64,000 nt of DNA. Source: Pararhodobacter sp. Its GTDB lineage: Bacteria > Pseudomonadota > Alphaproteobacteria > Rhodobacterales > Rhodobacteraceae. A program made the position numbers and the translations under genes. The notes below the pieces were generated by a model, which saw nothing but the letters and a program-made list of their open reading frames with translations, searched no databases and was not told the DNA's origin. The DNA lies in NCBI GenBank assembly GCA_020832665.1, contig JAFIEG010000001.1:1-64000 (forward strand). Reading direction: 5' to 3'. Below, in pieces: positions 40,939 through 50,852 of this stretch; position 1 is the stretch's first letter, and the number at the start of each line of letters is the position of its first letter.

Positions 40939-41597
40939 TCTTTGATGCGACGCGCACCACGACGACCGACTTTTCTCGCGTGGCGCCTGACCTGGCAAAT
41001 CGCGCTCGAGGGATTCCCATTGCCACATTGCATGAGGCTGGGGGAAAGGTCGGATTCCTGCCTTCTGCCATCAAGCCCATTACCGCTGGCCTGGGGTTTG
41101 CGGGGCCTGCGCTGACGGTGCAGTCGCCGGGTGGCGATAACCTGTGGCTGCACCGCGCGCTGGAAGCCGCGAGGCCAGGGGATGTCATGGTGGTTCATAC
41201 CGGCGGTGCCCATGATTTCGGCTATTGGGGAGAGATCATGTCAACGGCCGCCCGTGCACGCGGATTGGCCGGGGTGGTCATCGACGGCGGCGTGCGCGAT
41301 GGTGCGTTGCTGACTGACATTGGTTTGCCGGTCTTTGCACGCGGGATTTCGGTGCGGGGAACGGGCAAGGATTTTGGTGCAACGGGCTGGATCGGCGCGC
41401 CACTGCTGCTGGGATGTGTAGTGGTGCAGCCGGGCGACCTGATTGTTGGCGATGCGGACGGAGTCATTTGTGTGCCGCAGGCCGTCGTCGCGCGGGTGCT
41501 GGACGCATCAGCCGCGCGGGAAGAGGCTGAACAGGACCAGATCCGGCGGCTTGAGGCCGGCGAAACGACAATGGAAATCTTCGGCTTTCATCCGTGA
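40935..41597 (+). CDS. RraA-family protein, copy 2
   Basis: GLAGVVIDGGVRDGALLTDIGLPVFARGISVRGTGKDFGATGWIGAPLLLGCVVVQPGDLIVGDADGVICVP; overlaps copy 1 by 4 nt. Confidence 0.88.
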   Translation: MIFDATRTTTTDFSRVAPDLANRARGIPIATLHEAGGKVGFLPSAIKPITAGLGFAGPALTVQSPGGDNLWLHRALEAARPGDVMVVHTGGAHDFGYWGEIMSTAARARGLAGVVIDGGVRDGALLTDIGLPVFARGISVRGTGKDFGATGWIGAPLLLGCVVVQPGDLIVGDADGVICVPQAVVARVLDASAAREEAEQDQIRRLEAGETTMEIFGFHP

Positions 41598-41646
41598 TGT
41601 TTGGGATTGACGGCGCCGGGGGTGGCGGGCTATCTATGGCCTTAAT

Positions 41647-41661
41647 ATAAGGCAACCTTAT
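41647..41661. promoter_or_regulatory. MarR-type operator candidate ATAAGG-CAA-CCTTAT
   Basis: Palindrome upstream of thiolase-like gene; same core as 47053-47069. Confidence 0.6.
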
Positions 41662-41678
41662 TAAAATCGGGGGCGGTT

Positions 41679-42848
41679 TTGAGCATCAAGGGTAAGGCCT
41701 GTGTCGCAGGGATCTTTGAGCATCCCACGCGGCGCGCAGATGGGGTTTCCACCGCACAGTTGCATGCCGAGGTTGCTTTGGGCGCGCTCGCCGATGCCGG
41801 GCTCTCGCTTGCAGATGTGGATGGCTATTTCTGCGGTGCCGATGCGCCGGGATTGGGCGGGTTTTCGATGGCCGAGTATCTGGGCCTGACGAACCTTCGC
41901 TACATGGACACCACCGAAACCGGGGGTTCGTCTTATCTGCTGCACGTCTCGCACGCGGCGCGGGCCATTGCGACGGGTCAATGCAATGTCGCATTGATCA
42001 CTATGGCCGACCGACCCTTGGCAGCGAATGCGGGGCCCGTGCTGGCCGGGGTGGACATGTCACTGGTGCCAGAGCGTGATTTCGCCTCACCGGTCGCGTT
42101 GCCGCCGGTTTTCGGCTACGCGCAGATCGCGCGACGGCACATGTACGAATACGGCACGACGCCTGAACAGCTCGCCTGGGTCAAGGTTGCGGCATCACAT
42201 CACGCGCAGCACAATCCGCATGCCAAGCTGCGCGACGTTCTCGGCATTGAGGATGTTCTGGCCTCGCCCCTTGTGGCGGATCCCTTGCGCCGGGCCGATT
42301 GCTGTGTCGTCACGGATGGGGGCGGCGCATTGGTCGTGGCCCGGCCCGAGATTGCAAAAGGCCTGAAACGCCCGTTGGTCAAGCTGGCCGGGGCGGGTGA
42401 GGCGATGAAGCACAACGCCGCTGGTCGAATGCAACCGATGCACTCGGCAGGTGTGCACAGCGCTGCGAGGGCGTTTGCCGAGGCAGGCGTAGCGCCCGGC
42501 GATATCAGATACGCCTCGCTCTATGACAGTTTCACCATCACCGTGATCATGCAGCTTGAGGATATCGGGTTTTGCGAAAAGGGGCAGGGTGGTCGGTTTG
42601 TTGCCGATGGCAATCTGATTTCCGGCATTGGCAAGCTGCCCTTCAACACCGATGGCGGCGGGCTGTGTTCAAACCATCCCGGCAACAAGGGCGGCATGAC
42701 CAAGATGATCGAGGCCGTCCGTCAGTGTCGGGGCGAGGCGCACCCGGCGGTGCAGGTCAAGAACCATGATCTGGTTCTTGCCCATGCTACCGGCGGGTTG
42801 ATGTCCAGCCAGCACATGGCGGGAACAGTCATTCTGGAGGCGGAATAA
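41679..42848 (+). CDS. SCP-x/lipid-transfer-type thiolase-like protein
   Basis: YMDTTETGGSSYLLHVSHAARAIATGQCNVALITMADRP; LPFNTDGGGLCSNHPGNKGGMTKMIEAVRQCRGEA; TTG start. Confidence 0.85.
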   Translation: MSIKGKACVAGIFEHPTRRADGVSTAQLHAEVALGALADAGLSLADVDGYFCGADAPGLGGFSMAEYLGLTNLRYMDTTETGGSSYLLHVSHAARAIATGQCNVALITMADRPLAANAGPVLAGVDMSLVPERDFASPVALPPVFGYAQIARRHMYEYGTTPEQLAWVKVAASHHAQHNPHAKLRDVLGIEDVLASPLVADPLRRADCCVVTDGGGALVVARPEIAKGLKRPLVKLAGAGEAMKHNAAGRMQPMHSAGVHSAARAFAEAGVAPGDIRYASLYDSFTITVIMQLEDIGFCEKGQGGRFVADGNLISGIGKLPFNTDGGGLCSNHPGNKGGMTKMIEAVRQCRGEAHPAVQVKNHDLVLAHATGGLMSSQHMAGTVILEAE

Positions 42849-42851
42849 GCA

Positions 42852-44534
42852 ATGCTCGGAAAACCCAAAGGCACACAAACCCCCGCCAGTGCTGAGTTCC
42901 AGGCGTTCACCGAGGCCGCGCAGCGCGGCATTCTGGTGCTGCGCGAATGTCAAGACTGTGGAGAGCTTCACCACTATCCGCGCGCACATTGCCCGTTCTG
43001 TGCCGGTCGCAACCTGAACTGGCGCGAAGCAAGCGGGCGAGGAAGGCTGTACTCCTTTACCCGTATGCCGGGCGAGCGCCGGGCAGTCGCCCCCGCGATC
43101 GTGGATCTGGACGAAGGGTTGAGGCTGAACACAGTTGTGCTGGATGCGGATGTGCACCGGCTTGCAATCGGCGACGCGGTGCAACTGCGCTTTCAGCCGG
43201 ATCCCCAAGGTACGCCTCGGCTGGCCTTTACCACCCCCGAAGCCGAGGCCGCGCGTGCCTATTCCGCGCGTGCCTTTGAGGCCGTTGACGCCGACCGCGA
43301 GGGGTTCGCAGCCTCCTGTGCCCCTGCACCGGTCGACACTGTCGCCGTGGTTGGTGGGGGCAATATGGGGATCGGGATCGCCACCGCGTTCCTCAAGACC
43401 GGGATTTCGGTGATGTTGATGGACCAGAACGCCGACGCGCTCGCCGGCGCGCGCGCGCGGATAGCCGAAACCCTTGAGCGCGATGTTCAGCGCGGGCGGC
43501 TGGCCGCTGATCATGCTGCCTTACGGATTGCCGCGCTGGAAACAACAACCGATATGACCAGACTGGCGTCAGCAGATCTGGTGGTCGAGGCGGTGTGGGA
43601 AGACATGGCCTTGAAGCAACAGGTATTTGCCGATCTCGATCGCCTCGCACGGCCGGGCGTCTGCCTGTGCTCGAATACCTCAACGCTGGACATTGACTCG
43701 ATTGCCGCCGCAACTGGCAGGCCGGATCGCGTGGTCGGGTTTCATTTCTTCAACCCCGCGCATGTGATGAGATTGCTCGAAGTGGTGCGAGGCAAAGAAA
43801 CGTCGACCGAAACGCTTGCCCTGGCAACACAAGTCGGCATGCGGCTGGGCAAGGTGGCGGTCGTGGTGGGCAACGCGCATGGCTTTGTCGGCAACCGCCT
43901 GATGATAGCGCGCGAGCAAGAAGCCGGACGCCTGTTGCTGGAGGGTGCGCTACCCGACCAGATCGACGCGGTACTGACGCGGTTCGGCATGCCGATGGGC
44001 TCGTTTGAAATGCAGGATATGGCTGGCGGGATTGAGTTGAGCTATCGCGCCCGGCAGGCGAGGGGCGAGAAGAGCCCGGTGATCGACCGCCTGTTTGAAG
44101 CCGGGCGTCTGGGGCAGAAGACCGGCAAAGGCTACTACCGCTACGAGCCGGGCAGGAAACGCCCGCTTGTTGATCCCGAGGCGACGGCAATCATCGAGGC
44201 GGCCTCGGCGGCCGAGGGGATCGAACGGCGGCGTATCGATGGCGCAGAAATCGAGGATCGGCTGATCCTGCCCATGATCAACGAGGGCGCGAAACTTCTG
44301 GCCGAGGGGATCGCCGCTCGCGCCAGTGATATTGATGTCGTCTGGCAGACCGGTTTCGGGTGGCCTGAGTGGAAGGGCGGGCCGATGTATTACGCCGATC
44401 AATTGGGGCTGGCCGAGGTGCACAAACGCCTTTCCTCGCTGCAAGGCGCGCAGGGGGTCCGTTTCAGCCCTGCCCCATTGCTGACCGAACTGGCAGCGAA
44501 AAGCGCAACATTTACTGCCATCGAGGCCACCTGA
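42852..44534 (+). CDS. Fusion: DUF35 Zn-ribbon/OB-fold domain + 3-hydroxyacyl-CoA dehydrogenase
   Basis: N-term LRECQDCGELHHYPRAHCPFCAGRNLNWREASGRGRLYSFTRMP (DUF35) then VAVVGGGNMGIGIATAFLKTGISVMLMDQN...CSNTSTLDIDSIAAATGRPDRVVGFHFFNPAHVMRLLEVVRG...VGNRLMIAREQEA (3HCDH). Confidence 0.9.
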   Translation: MLGKPKGTQTPASAEFQAFTEAAQRGILVLRECQDCGELHHYPRAHCPFCAGRNLNWREASGRGRLYSFTRMPGERRAVAPAIVDLDEGLRLNTVVLDADVHRLAIGDAVQLRFQPDPQGTPRLAFTTPEAEAARAYSARAFEAVDADREGFAASCAPAPVDTVAVVGGGNMGIGIATAFLKTGISVMLMDQNADALAGARARIAETLERDVQRGRLAADHAALRIAALETTTDMTRLASADLVVEAVWEDMALKQQVFADLDRLARPGVCLCSNTSTLDIDSIAAATGRPDRVVGFHFFNPAHVMRLLEVVRGKETSTETLALATQVGMRLGKVAVVVGNAHGFVGNRLMIAREQEAGRLLLEGALPDQIDAVLTRFGMPMGSFEMQDMAGGIELSYRARQARGEKSPVIDRLFEAGRLGQKTGKGYYRYEPGRKRPLVDPEATAIIEAASAAEGIERRRIDGAEIEDRLILPMINEGAKLLAEGIAARASDIDVVWQTGFGWPEWKGGPMYYADQLGLAEVHKRLSSLQGAQGVRFSPAPLLTELAAKSATFTAIEAT

Positions 44535-46348
44535 TGCCCAGCTATCGCGCCCCCGTCGAGGATTACCTGTTCTTGCTGCATGATGTCGCACGTGTGCAGG
44601 ATTACCATGACCTGCCGGGTTTTGGCGATCTGGAACCCGGCTTTACCAGCGAGTTGCTGCGCGGGCTGGCGGCGTTTCACGAAGATGTCCTGCACCCTTT
44701 CAACATGGCGGCCGATGCTGAAGGCGCGCAACTGGTAGACGGTGCGGTACAGACGCCCTCAAGCTATCGCGGGTTGGCCGATGCCTATCGTGAAGCCGGC
44801 TGGTTGTCGGCAGGGGTATCCGAAGAAATCGGCGGTGCTGGTCTGCCACCGGTAATGACCCTGGCGATCAGCGAATTCGGCGTATCCACGGCGCAATCGT
44901 TGCGGATGTATTTTGCCTTTTGCGCCCCCGCTGCAGAAATGCTGAACGCCTTTGGAGATGACTGGATCAAGACGCATGTGGTGCCGCACCTGGTGACAGG
45001 TAGCTGGACAGCGACAATGGCGATGACCGAACCCCATTGTGGCACGGATCTACGCCAGCTGCGCACCCGTGCAGAAGCACAGCCTGACGGCACCTATCGC
45101 ATCAGCGGGTCCAAGATGTTCATTTCTGGCGGCGACAACGATCTGGCAGAGAACATTGCGCATATCGTGCTGGCCAAGGTGCCCGGTGAGGATGGGAAAC
45201 TGGCAAATGATCTGTCGGCCGTTAATGTTTTTCTGGTGCCCAAGCTACAGATCGATGTGCAGGCGGGCACCCTGACCGGACCCAATGGCGTTAGTGTCGG
45301 TTCGATCGAACACAAGATGGGGCTGGGTGCCAGCGCAACCTGTGTGATGAATTTTGACGATGCCTTGGGATACCGGATCGCCGCGCCGGGGCAGGGGACC
45401 GCAGCCAATATGGCGGCGATGTTCTTCCTGATGAGCTATGCCCGGATCGGTGTGGCGATGTCAGGCGTGGGATATACCGAAATCGCGCAGCAGAACGCCG
45501 CCGATTATGCCCGCGAGCGGCTATCAGGTCGCGCCATGCAGGGACCGGTCAATCCCCAAGGTGCGGCCGACCCGATTATCGTTCATCCTGATATCCGCCG
45601 TCTGTTGCTTGGCGCGCGCGCGTTTGCCGAAGGTGGGCGGGCACTGGGGATCAAGATGGCACTGATGCAGTCGCTGGCAAGACACGCCAGCGACAAGGAA
45701 GAACGACAACGCCTGAACGATATCATGGATGTGCTGACCCCCGTGATGAAAGCGTATTTCACCGACAAGGGGTTTGCCTGCGTCAACGATTGCCTTCAGG
45801 TTCTGGGTGGACACGGCTATATCGCGGATCACGGGTTGGAACATTTCGTTCGCAATGCGCGGGTCGGTCAGATTTATGAGGGTTCGAATGGAATTCAGGC
45901 CACCGATCTGGTGCGGCGCAAATTGCGAAAGCAGGGCGGAAGGGCACGACAGGCGTTCCTTGGTGAGATTTCCGATACCATTGCGCGCCACTCTGACTCG
46001 CCGGTGATGGCCGAATTCATCACCCCCCTGCGCAACGCCCATTCTGCGCTGAATGCGGTCCTCGACATTGCCGCCGAGGCTGAACACGCCCACCCCGATG
46101 CCGTTGGTGTCGCAGCTTATGATATCCTGACCATGTTCGGCATTGCCGCCATTGGCTGGAGCTGGGCAGAGGTCGCGGGTGTCATTCTAACCGGGGAAAC
46201 CACGCAACTTTCCTCTGACGAGGCGCAGCGAAAGCTGGCTGTGGCACGTCTTTGGATGGCGCGCGAGATGCCGATGATCGCCGCCCTGGGCGACCGGGCC
46301 CTGCAGGGAGTTGACGTTCTGATGGACCTGGACGCCGAACTCGTGTGA
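44534..46348 (+). CDS. Acyl-CoA dehydrogenase, long DmdC-like subfamily
   Basis: MPSYRAPVEDYLFLLHDVARVQDYHDLPGF; MAMTEPHCGTDLRQLRTRAEAQPDGTYRISGSKMFISGGDNDLAENIAHIVLAKVPG; VLGGHGYIADHGLEHFVRNARVGQIYEGSNGIQATDLV. Confidence 0.92.
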   Translation: MPSYRAPVEDYLFLLHDVARVQDYHDLPGFGDLEPGFTSELLRGLAAFHEDVLHPFNMAADAEGAQLVDGAVQTPSSYRGLADAYREAGWLSAGVSEEIGGAGLPPVMTLAISEFGVSTAQSLRMYFAFCAPAAEMLNAFGDDWIKTHVVPHLVTGSWTATMAMTEPHCGTDLRQLRTRAEAQPDGTYRISGSKMFISGGDNDLAENIAHIVLAKVPGEDGKLANDLSAVNVFLVPKLQIDVQAGTLTGPNGVSVGSIEHKMGLGASATCVMNFDDALGYRIAAPGQGTAANMAAMFFLMSYARIGVAMSGVGYTEIAQQNAADYARERLSGRAMQGPVNPQGAADPIIVHPDIRRLLLGARAFAEGGRALGIKMALMQSLARHASDKEERQRLNDIMDVLTPVMKAYFTDKGFACVNDCLQVLGGHGYIADHGLEHFVRNARVGQIYEGSNGIQATDLVRRKLRKQGGRARQAFLGEISDTIARHSDSPVMAEFITPLRNAHSALNAVLDIAAEAEHAHPDAVGVAAYDILTMFGIAAIGWSWAEVAGVILTGETTQLSSDEAQRKLAVARLWMAREMPMIAALGDRALQGVDVLMDLDAELV

Positions 46349-46354
46349 CGCCTG

Positions 46355-46783
46355 TTACTTCTGGTAAAGCCGGGTCAGGTTGTCGACAAACCGGGCGCGT
46401 TCATCTGCCGGCAGGCGTGAAATATAGGCTTCTTCGGCCTCCAGCACGGCCTTGTCGCAACGATCCTGTATCGCCAGCCCCTTTTCCGTGCGTTTGACGA
46501 ACAGGTTCCGGCGGTTGCCATTCTGATAATTGCGTTCGACAAGCCCTTTGGCTTCCAGCGCGGACAAATATTCACCCATCGACTGCGCGGTCATGTTCTG
46601 CCGTCGCGCCAGTTCAGCAGAGGTGCAGGGTTCAAACCGTTTCAATGAACTGAGCACCGTGTACTGGCCCGTAGTCAGGCCTTCGTCACGCAGCGCATTT
46701 TCCATGATGCCGTCAATTCTCTGGAAATGGCGCAAGAAATAGAAAAAGACCCTGGGTGCGGTGGTGCGGGTTGTCCCTGTCAT
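46355..46783 (-). CDS. MarR-family transcriptional regulator (cluster-local)
   Basis: TGQYTVLSSLKRFEPCTSAELARRQNMTAQSMGEYLSALEAKGLVERNYQNGNRRNLFVKRTEKG. Confidence 0.9.
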   Translation of the reverse strand: MTGTTRTTAPRVFFYFLRHFQRIDGIMENALRDEGLTTGQYTVLSSLKRFEPCTSAELARRQNMTAQSMGEYLSALEAKGLVERNYQNGNRRNLFVKRTEKGLAIQDRCDKAVLEAEEAYISRLPADERARFVDNLTRLYQK

Positions 46784-47052
46784 GCGGTATTCCTCTAATT
46801 CCCGATCCGGAGTTCGTATACCGATTGATTCGCGTTGCTGGCACCCACGGGATCGCTATGTTCCTCGGCACTGGACATGTCATGAACAAGCTTGGGGCGC
46901 AACGTATGCCATGAGCTTTTGGCGATGTCCTTATCCTTGAGGTAGCGTGTTCGCCAAGAAAATGGTGTGCGAACCATCGGTTCTGCTGTGCAATGGGTGT
47001 TTGTCGGCGCGTTGGCGCGCCAACTGCCGCAAGCCTTATCTGGCTGCTTGAC

Positions 47053-47069
47053 AATAAGGTAGCCTTATT
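47053..47069. promoter_or_regulatory. MarR-type operator candidate AATAAGG-TAG-CCTTATT overlapping TTGACA
   Basis: 7-bp perfect arms; TTGACA at 47048-47053; roughly equidistant from marR and SBP starts. Confidence 0.65.
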
Positions 47070-47328
47070 ATAAATTCTGCCTGTGGAAACGGTGATCCGG
47101 AATCAGGTTCGATCACGAGGGCATAATCTGGGAGGAGCCAGTCAACACCTCGCGACCGCCATCCGTCAGGATGACAGGGAATTTTCTTGAACGTGCTGCA
47201 AGACGGCCTTTGGCCGCACCCGATCGGACTTCGGACTTCGGACTGTCGGGGCGGGCCAGGCTTGGGGGTCAACGGCAAGGGCGCGCGCTGCCCGCCATGT
47301 GAAGCGCGGAAAAAAACAGGGGAGAGTT

Positions 47329-48888
47329 ATGAAGCACATGTCGAAAAGAATAAGCGCCATTGCGGTGGCGTCGTTGCTCGCCACAACCGCGCTGGCCGGA
47401 CCCGAAGACGGGACACTGACGGTCGCCCTCTCACATCCGGTCGAGGCACTGGACATCTATATGGGGCCAGGCCCCGAGGTGGCGATGACTGCAAACGCGG
47501 TTTTTGCCCCGCTGGTCGCATACGACTCCGGCACGCAGAGCTATGTGGGGGTGATCGCGGAAAGCTGGGAGCGGGTCGATGATCTGACTATGGAATTCCG
47601 TCTGCGCCCGGACCTGGTGTTTCAGGACGGATCTGTCCTGGATGCCGAAGATGTCGCATATACGATCAACTTCATCACTGATCCTGATACCCGCTTTCGC
47701 CTGAAGTCGCGCTTCGCCGCCTTCTCGGGTGCCGAAGTGGTTGATCCGCTGACGGTGCGTGTGTACACGCATGAACCGTTCCCGATGCTTCTGGCGCGCA
47801 TGGTCGGCATTCCTATCTACCCCTCGGACAGCCATTCGGCCCTTGGCGAAAACTACTCGGAATGGGGCCGCGCGCCTATCGGCTCTGGCCCCTACCGTGT
47901 CACGGAATTTGATGAATCCACCGGCATTGTGCTGGAGCGCTGGGACGGCTATCAGCTTGGGCCACGTCCGGATTTCGATCGTATCGTGTTCCGCGCTGTC
48001 CCTGATCGCCAAACCCAGGTCGCCGAGATGCTGGCTGGAAATCTGGATGTGATCGTTGCCTCATCACCCGACCAGATCTCCACGATGGAGATGATGCCCG
48101 GCTTCGAGGCAACAGTCATTCCCGACATGATGGTCCAGTATATGTACCTGGATGCGGCGAACCGATCTGGTGTCGAGGTTTTCCGTGACCAAAGGGTGCG
48201 CCGGGCGGTGTTCCATGCGATCGACCGCGAAGCAATCCGCACCAACATCGTTTCGGGTGGACATGCCGTGCCTGAATTGCTGCGGCTTTGCCTGCCCTAC
48301 CAGGTGGGATGTCCTGATGGCGGTGAACCGCAAAGCTACGACCCGGAACTGTCACGGCAGCTTCTGGCCGAAGCTGGCTATGCCGACGGGTTCGACCTGC
48401 AGGTTTCGACATGGGGTCCGTCGCGGGCCATCACCGAGGCCGTTGTGGGCTATCTGCGCGCGGTCGGTATTCGGGCCAGTGTCGATGCCATGACACTGGG
48501 CGCGTATCGGCAAAAGCAGGTCGACGGTGGATTGCAGGCCCTTGTGTCGAGCTATCCTTACGGCGGGTTGCCGGATACCGGGGTCGTGGTCGATTTCTAC
48601 TTCGGATCGGAGGATCGCGACTATTTCAACGATCCCCGATTGCAGCAGCTGACGGTCGAGGCCAACGTGTCGCTCGATCCTGATACTCGCGCCGCGCTGT
48701 TCCGTGAAGCTCTGGATCTGGTTCAGGAAGAGGCCTACATCCTGCCCCTGTCCAGTGACCCGACCGTGGTGATCCACACCGACGCCGTTAGCGTCAATGC
48801 CTCACCGCGTGGGGATGTACTGTTCGCGCAATTCAGCCTGTTTGAAAGCTTTGGCGAAGTGCCCATCATCCTCGGCTGGGCTGACTGA
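47329..48888 (+). CDS. Peptide/nickel/opine-type (family 5) ABC transporter substrate-binding protein
   Basis: Signal MSKRISAIAVASLLATTALA; LRPDLVFQDGSVLDAEDVAYTINFITDP; GSGPYRVTEFDESTGIVLERWDGY. Confidence 0.92.
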   Translation: MKHMSKRISAIAVASLLATTALAGPEDGTLTVALSHPVEALDIYMGPGPEVAMTANAVFAPLVAYDSGTQSYVGVIAESWERVDDLTMEFRLRPDLVFQDGSVLDAEDVAYTINFITDPDTRFRLKSRFAAFSGAEVVDPLTVRVYTHEPFPMLLARMVGIPIYPSDSHSALGENYSEWGRAPIGSGPYRVTEFDESTGIVLERWDGYQLGPRPDFDRIVFRAVPDRQTQVAEMLAGNLDVIVASSPDQISTMEMMPGFEATVIPDMMVQYMYLDAANRSGVEVFRDQRVRRAVFHAIDREAIRTNIVSGGHAVPELLRLCLPYQVGCPDGGEPQSYDPELSRQLLAEAGYADGFDLQVSTWGPSRAITEAVVGYLRAVGIRASVDAMTLGAYRQKQVDGGLQALVSSYPYGGLPDTGVVVDFYFGSEDRDYFNDPRLQQLTVEANVSLDPDTRAALFREALDLVQEEAYILPLSSDPTVVIHTDAVSVNASPRGDVLFAQFSLFESFGEVPIILGWAD

Positions 48889-48968
48889 TCCCATGATCCG
48901 GTGCGGGCGCCCCAGGGTGCCCGCAATCCCTCGGGCACCTCGCGCCCGCACCAAGAACGAGAATTTGC

Positions 48969-50852
48969 ATGACCAGCGCTGACGTGCCCTTCATATCGGT
49001 GCCTTTCATCGAACGGCACCTCGACATCGAAACCCGCGACGATGGCGTGCTGGTCGTGCGGAACTCGACACCATTGCGGCCGCTTGAAGCGCATTTGCCG
49101 GCCCTCTTCCGAAAAGCCGCCGATCGCAACCCGGATCGCACCTGGCTTGCCAAGCGGCCGGTACCCGGCGCCGACTGGGAACGCGTAAGTTACATGCAAG
49201 CCCGCCGTGCAATCGATGGTGCAACCCAAGCCTTGCTAGAACTGAGCGCTGTGGGGCGCCCGTTGATGATCCTCAGCGGCAACTCCATAGAACACGCACT
49301 GATTAGCATGGCGGCGATGCAGGCCCGCATGCCGGTAGCGCCCATAGCGCCGCCCTACTCGCTGCGCAGTACTGATTTCGCAAAGCTGCGTGGGATAGCT
49401 GATCTTCTGGAACCTGCCGCTGTCTTTGTGCAAGACCTCGCACTTTTCGAAGCCGCGCTGCGAATCTTCGATCCGGCCCAGGTCACGTTCATCTGCGTCG
49501 ATGGCGAAGCTGAAGGGATCAACGCGCAGCGTTTTGACGAGATGGCAAAGCGCAGGCCCTCCGCAGCGGTCGAGGATTCCATTGCGCAGATCAACCACGA
49601 CACAGTGGCGAAATACATGTTTACCTCGGGGTCAACGAACGACTCCAAAGCCGTAATCACCACCCAGCGCATGCTTTGCGCAAATATCGCGATGAGCGAT
49701 CAAGCCATCGACCTGGAACCGGACAACCCGCCACATTGTACGGTTGACTGGTTGCCTTGGCATCATGTGATGGGCGGCAACTCGGTCTTCGGGATGACCT
49801 TGGTCAAGGGCGGGACGCTGTATATTGATGGCGGCAATCCTACTCCGCAAGGGTTTGCCGAGACCTTGCAGAACTTGCGCGAAATCTCGACCTCGCGGTT
49901 TGCCAATGTGCCAGTCGGCTTTGCCATGCTGACCGAGGCTATGGAAAAGGACGAAGGCTTGGCCAAGACCTTTTTCCGCGATCTGATTTTCGTGGGCTAT
50001 GGCGGCGCCCGGCTGGCCGACGACACCTACAAACGCTTTCAGGCACTTTCGATCAAGCATACCGGCCGGCGCATCTCTTTCCTGTCAGGTTTTGGCGCAA
50101 CTGAAACGGGTCCGTCCGCGATGTATGTCTACTGGACAACCGATGAAACCGGATTGATTGGCCTGCCTCTGCCGGGATGCGAGGTCAAGTTGCTGCCACT
50201 GGATGAAGAACGATACGAAGTGCGCGTGCGCAGCCCCGGGGTTACACCCGGCTACTTCGGGCGCCCAGACCTCAGCAGAGCCGCCTTTGACGAGGAGGGC
50301 TTTTTCAAGATGGGCGATGCGGCAAGCTTTGTCGATCGCAAACGTCCGGAAGAGGGGTTTCGATTTGCCGGGCGTGTAAGTGAGGAATTCAAGCTGCAAT
50401 CGGGCACTTTCGTGCGTACCGGCGCGCTCAGAGTGAAGGCTCTGGACATGTTGGCGCCATTGGCGCTGGACGCAGTGGTTACCGGGCAGGACCGCACCTT
50501 TGTCGGCCTGCTGGTCTGGCCGAACGTCTCTGCCTGCCGCGCATTTCTGGGCGACAATGAAAGCCCCGTCGCCGTGTTACTGGCTTCACCCGCCCTGCGC
50601 GCCCAGTTCGCCCAACGGTTGGCCGAATACAATTCAGCCAACCCAGGCAGCAGCATGCGCGTTGAGCGCATCATCGTGATGGCCGAGCCTTTGTCGATGG
50701 AAGCAGGTGAGATTACCGACAAGGGCTATGTGAACCAGCGCAAGGCGCTGGAAACCCGCCGTGACGCTGTCGTGGCCCTTTACCAAGGTCCGCCCCCGGC
50801 CGAGGTCATTCAACCGTCAACCCATTCAGTGCCAGCAGGGGCGAACCAATGA
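48969..50852 (+). CDS. AMP-forming acyl/aryl-CoA ligase, feruloyl-CoA synthase-like
   Basis: YMFTSGSTNDSKAVITTQRM, LPWHHVMGGN, LSGFGATETGPSAMYVYW, RFAGRVSEEFKLQSGTFVRTG. Confidence 0.85.
   Translation: MTSADVPFISVPFIERHLDIETRDDGVLVVRNSTPLRPLEAHLPALFRKAADRNPDRTWLAKRPVPGADWERVSYMQARRAIDGATQALLELSAVGRPLMILSGNSIEHALISMAAMQARMPVAPIAPPYSLRSTDFAKLRGIADLLEPAAVFVQDLALFEAALRIFDPAQVTFICVDGEAEGINAQRFDEMAKRRPSAAVEDSIAQINHDTVAKYMFTSGSTNDSKAVITTQRMLCANIAMSDQAIDLEPDNPPHCTVDWLPWHHVMGGNSVFGMTLVKGGTLYIDGGNPTPQGFAETLQNLREISTSRFANVPVGFAMLTEAMEKDEGLAKTFFRDLIFVGYGGARLADDTYKRFQALSIKHTGRRISFLSGFGATETGPSAMYVYWTTDETGLIGLPLPGCEVKLLPLDEERYEVRVRSPGVTPGYFGRPDLSRAAFDEEGFFKMGDAASFVDRKRPEEGFRFAGRVSEEFKLQSGTFVRTGALRVKALDMLAPLALDAVVTGQDRTFVGLLVWPNVSACRAFLGDNESPVAVLLASPALRAQFAQRLAEYNSANPGSSMRVERIIVMAEPLSMEAGEITDKGYVNQRKALETRRDAVVALYQGPPPAEVIQPSTHSVPAGANQ

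Noticed and set aside
47225-47244. Short tandem repeat CGGACTT x ~2.9
   Set aside because: Too short and imperfect to support a functional claim
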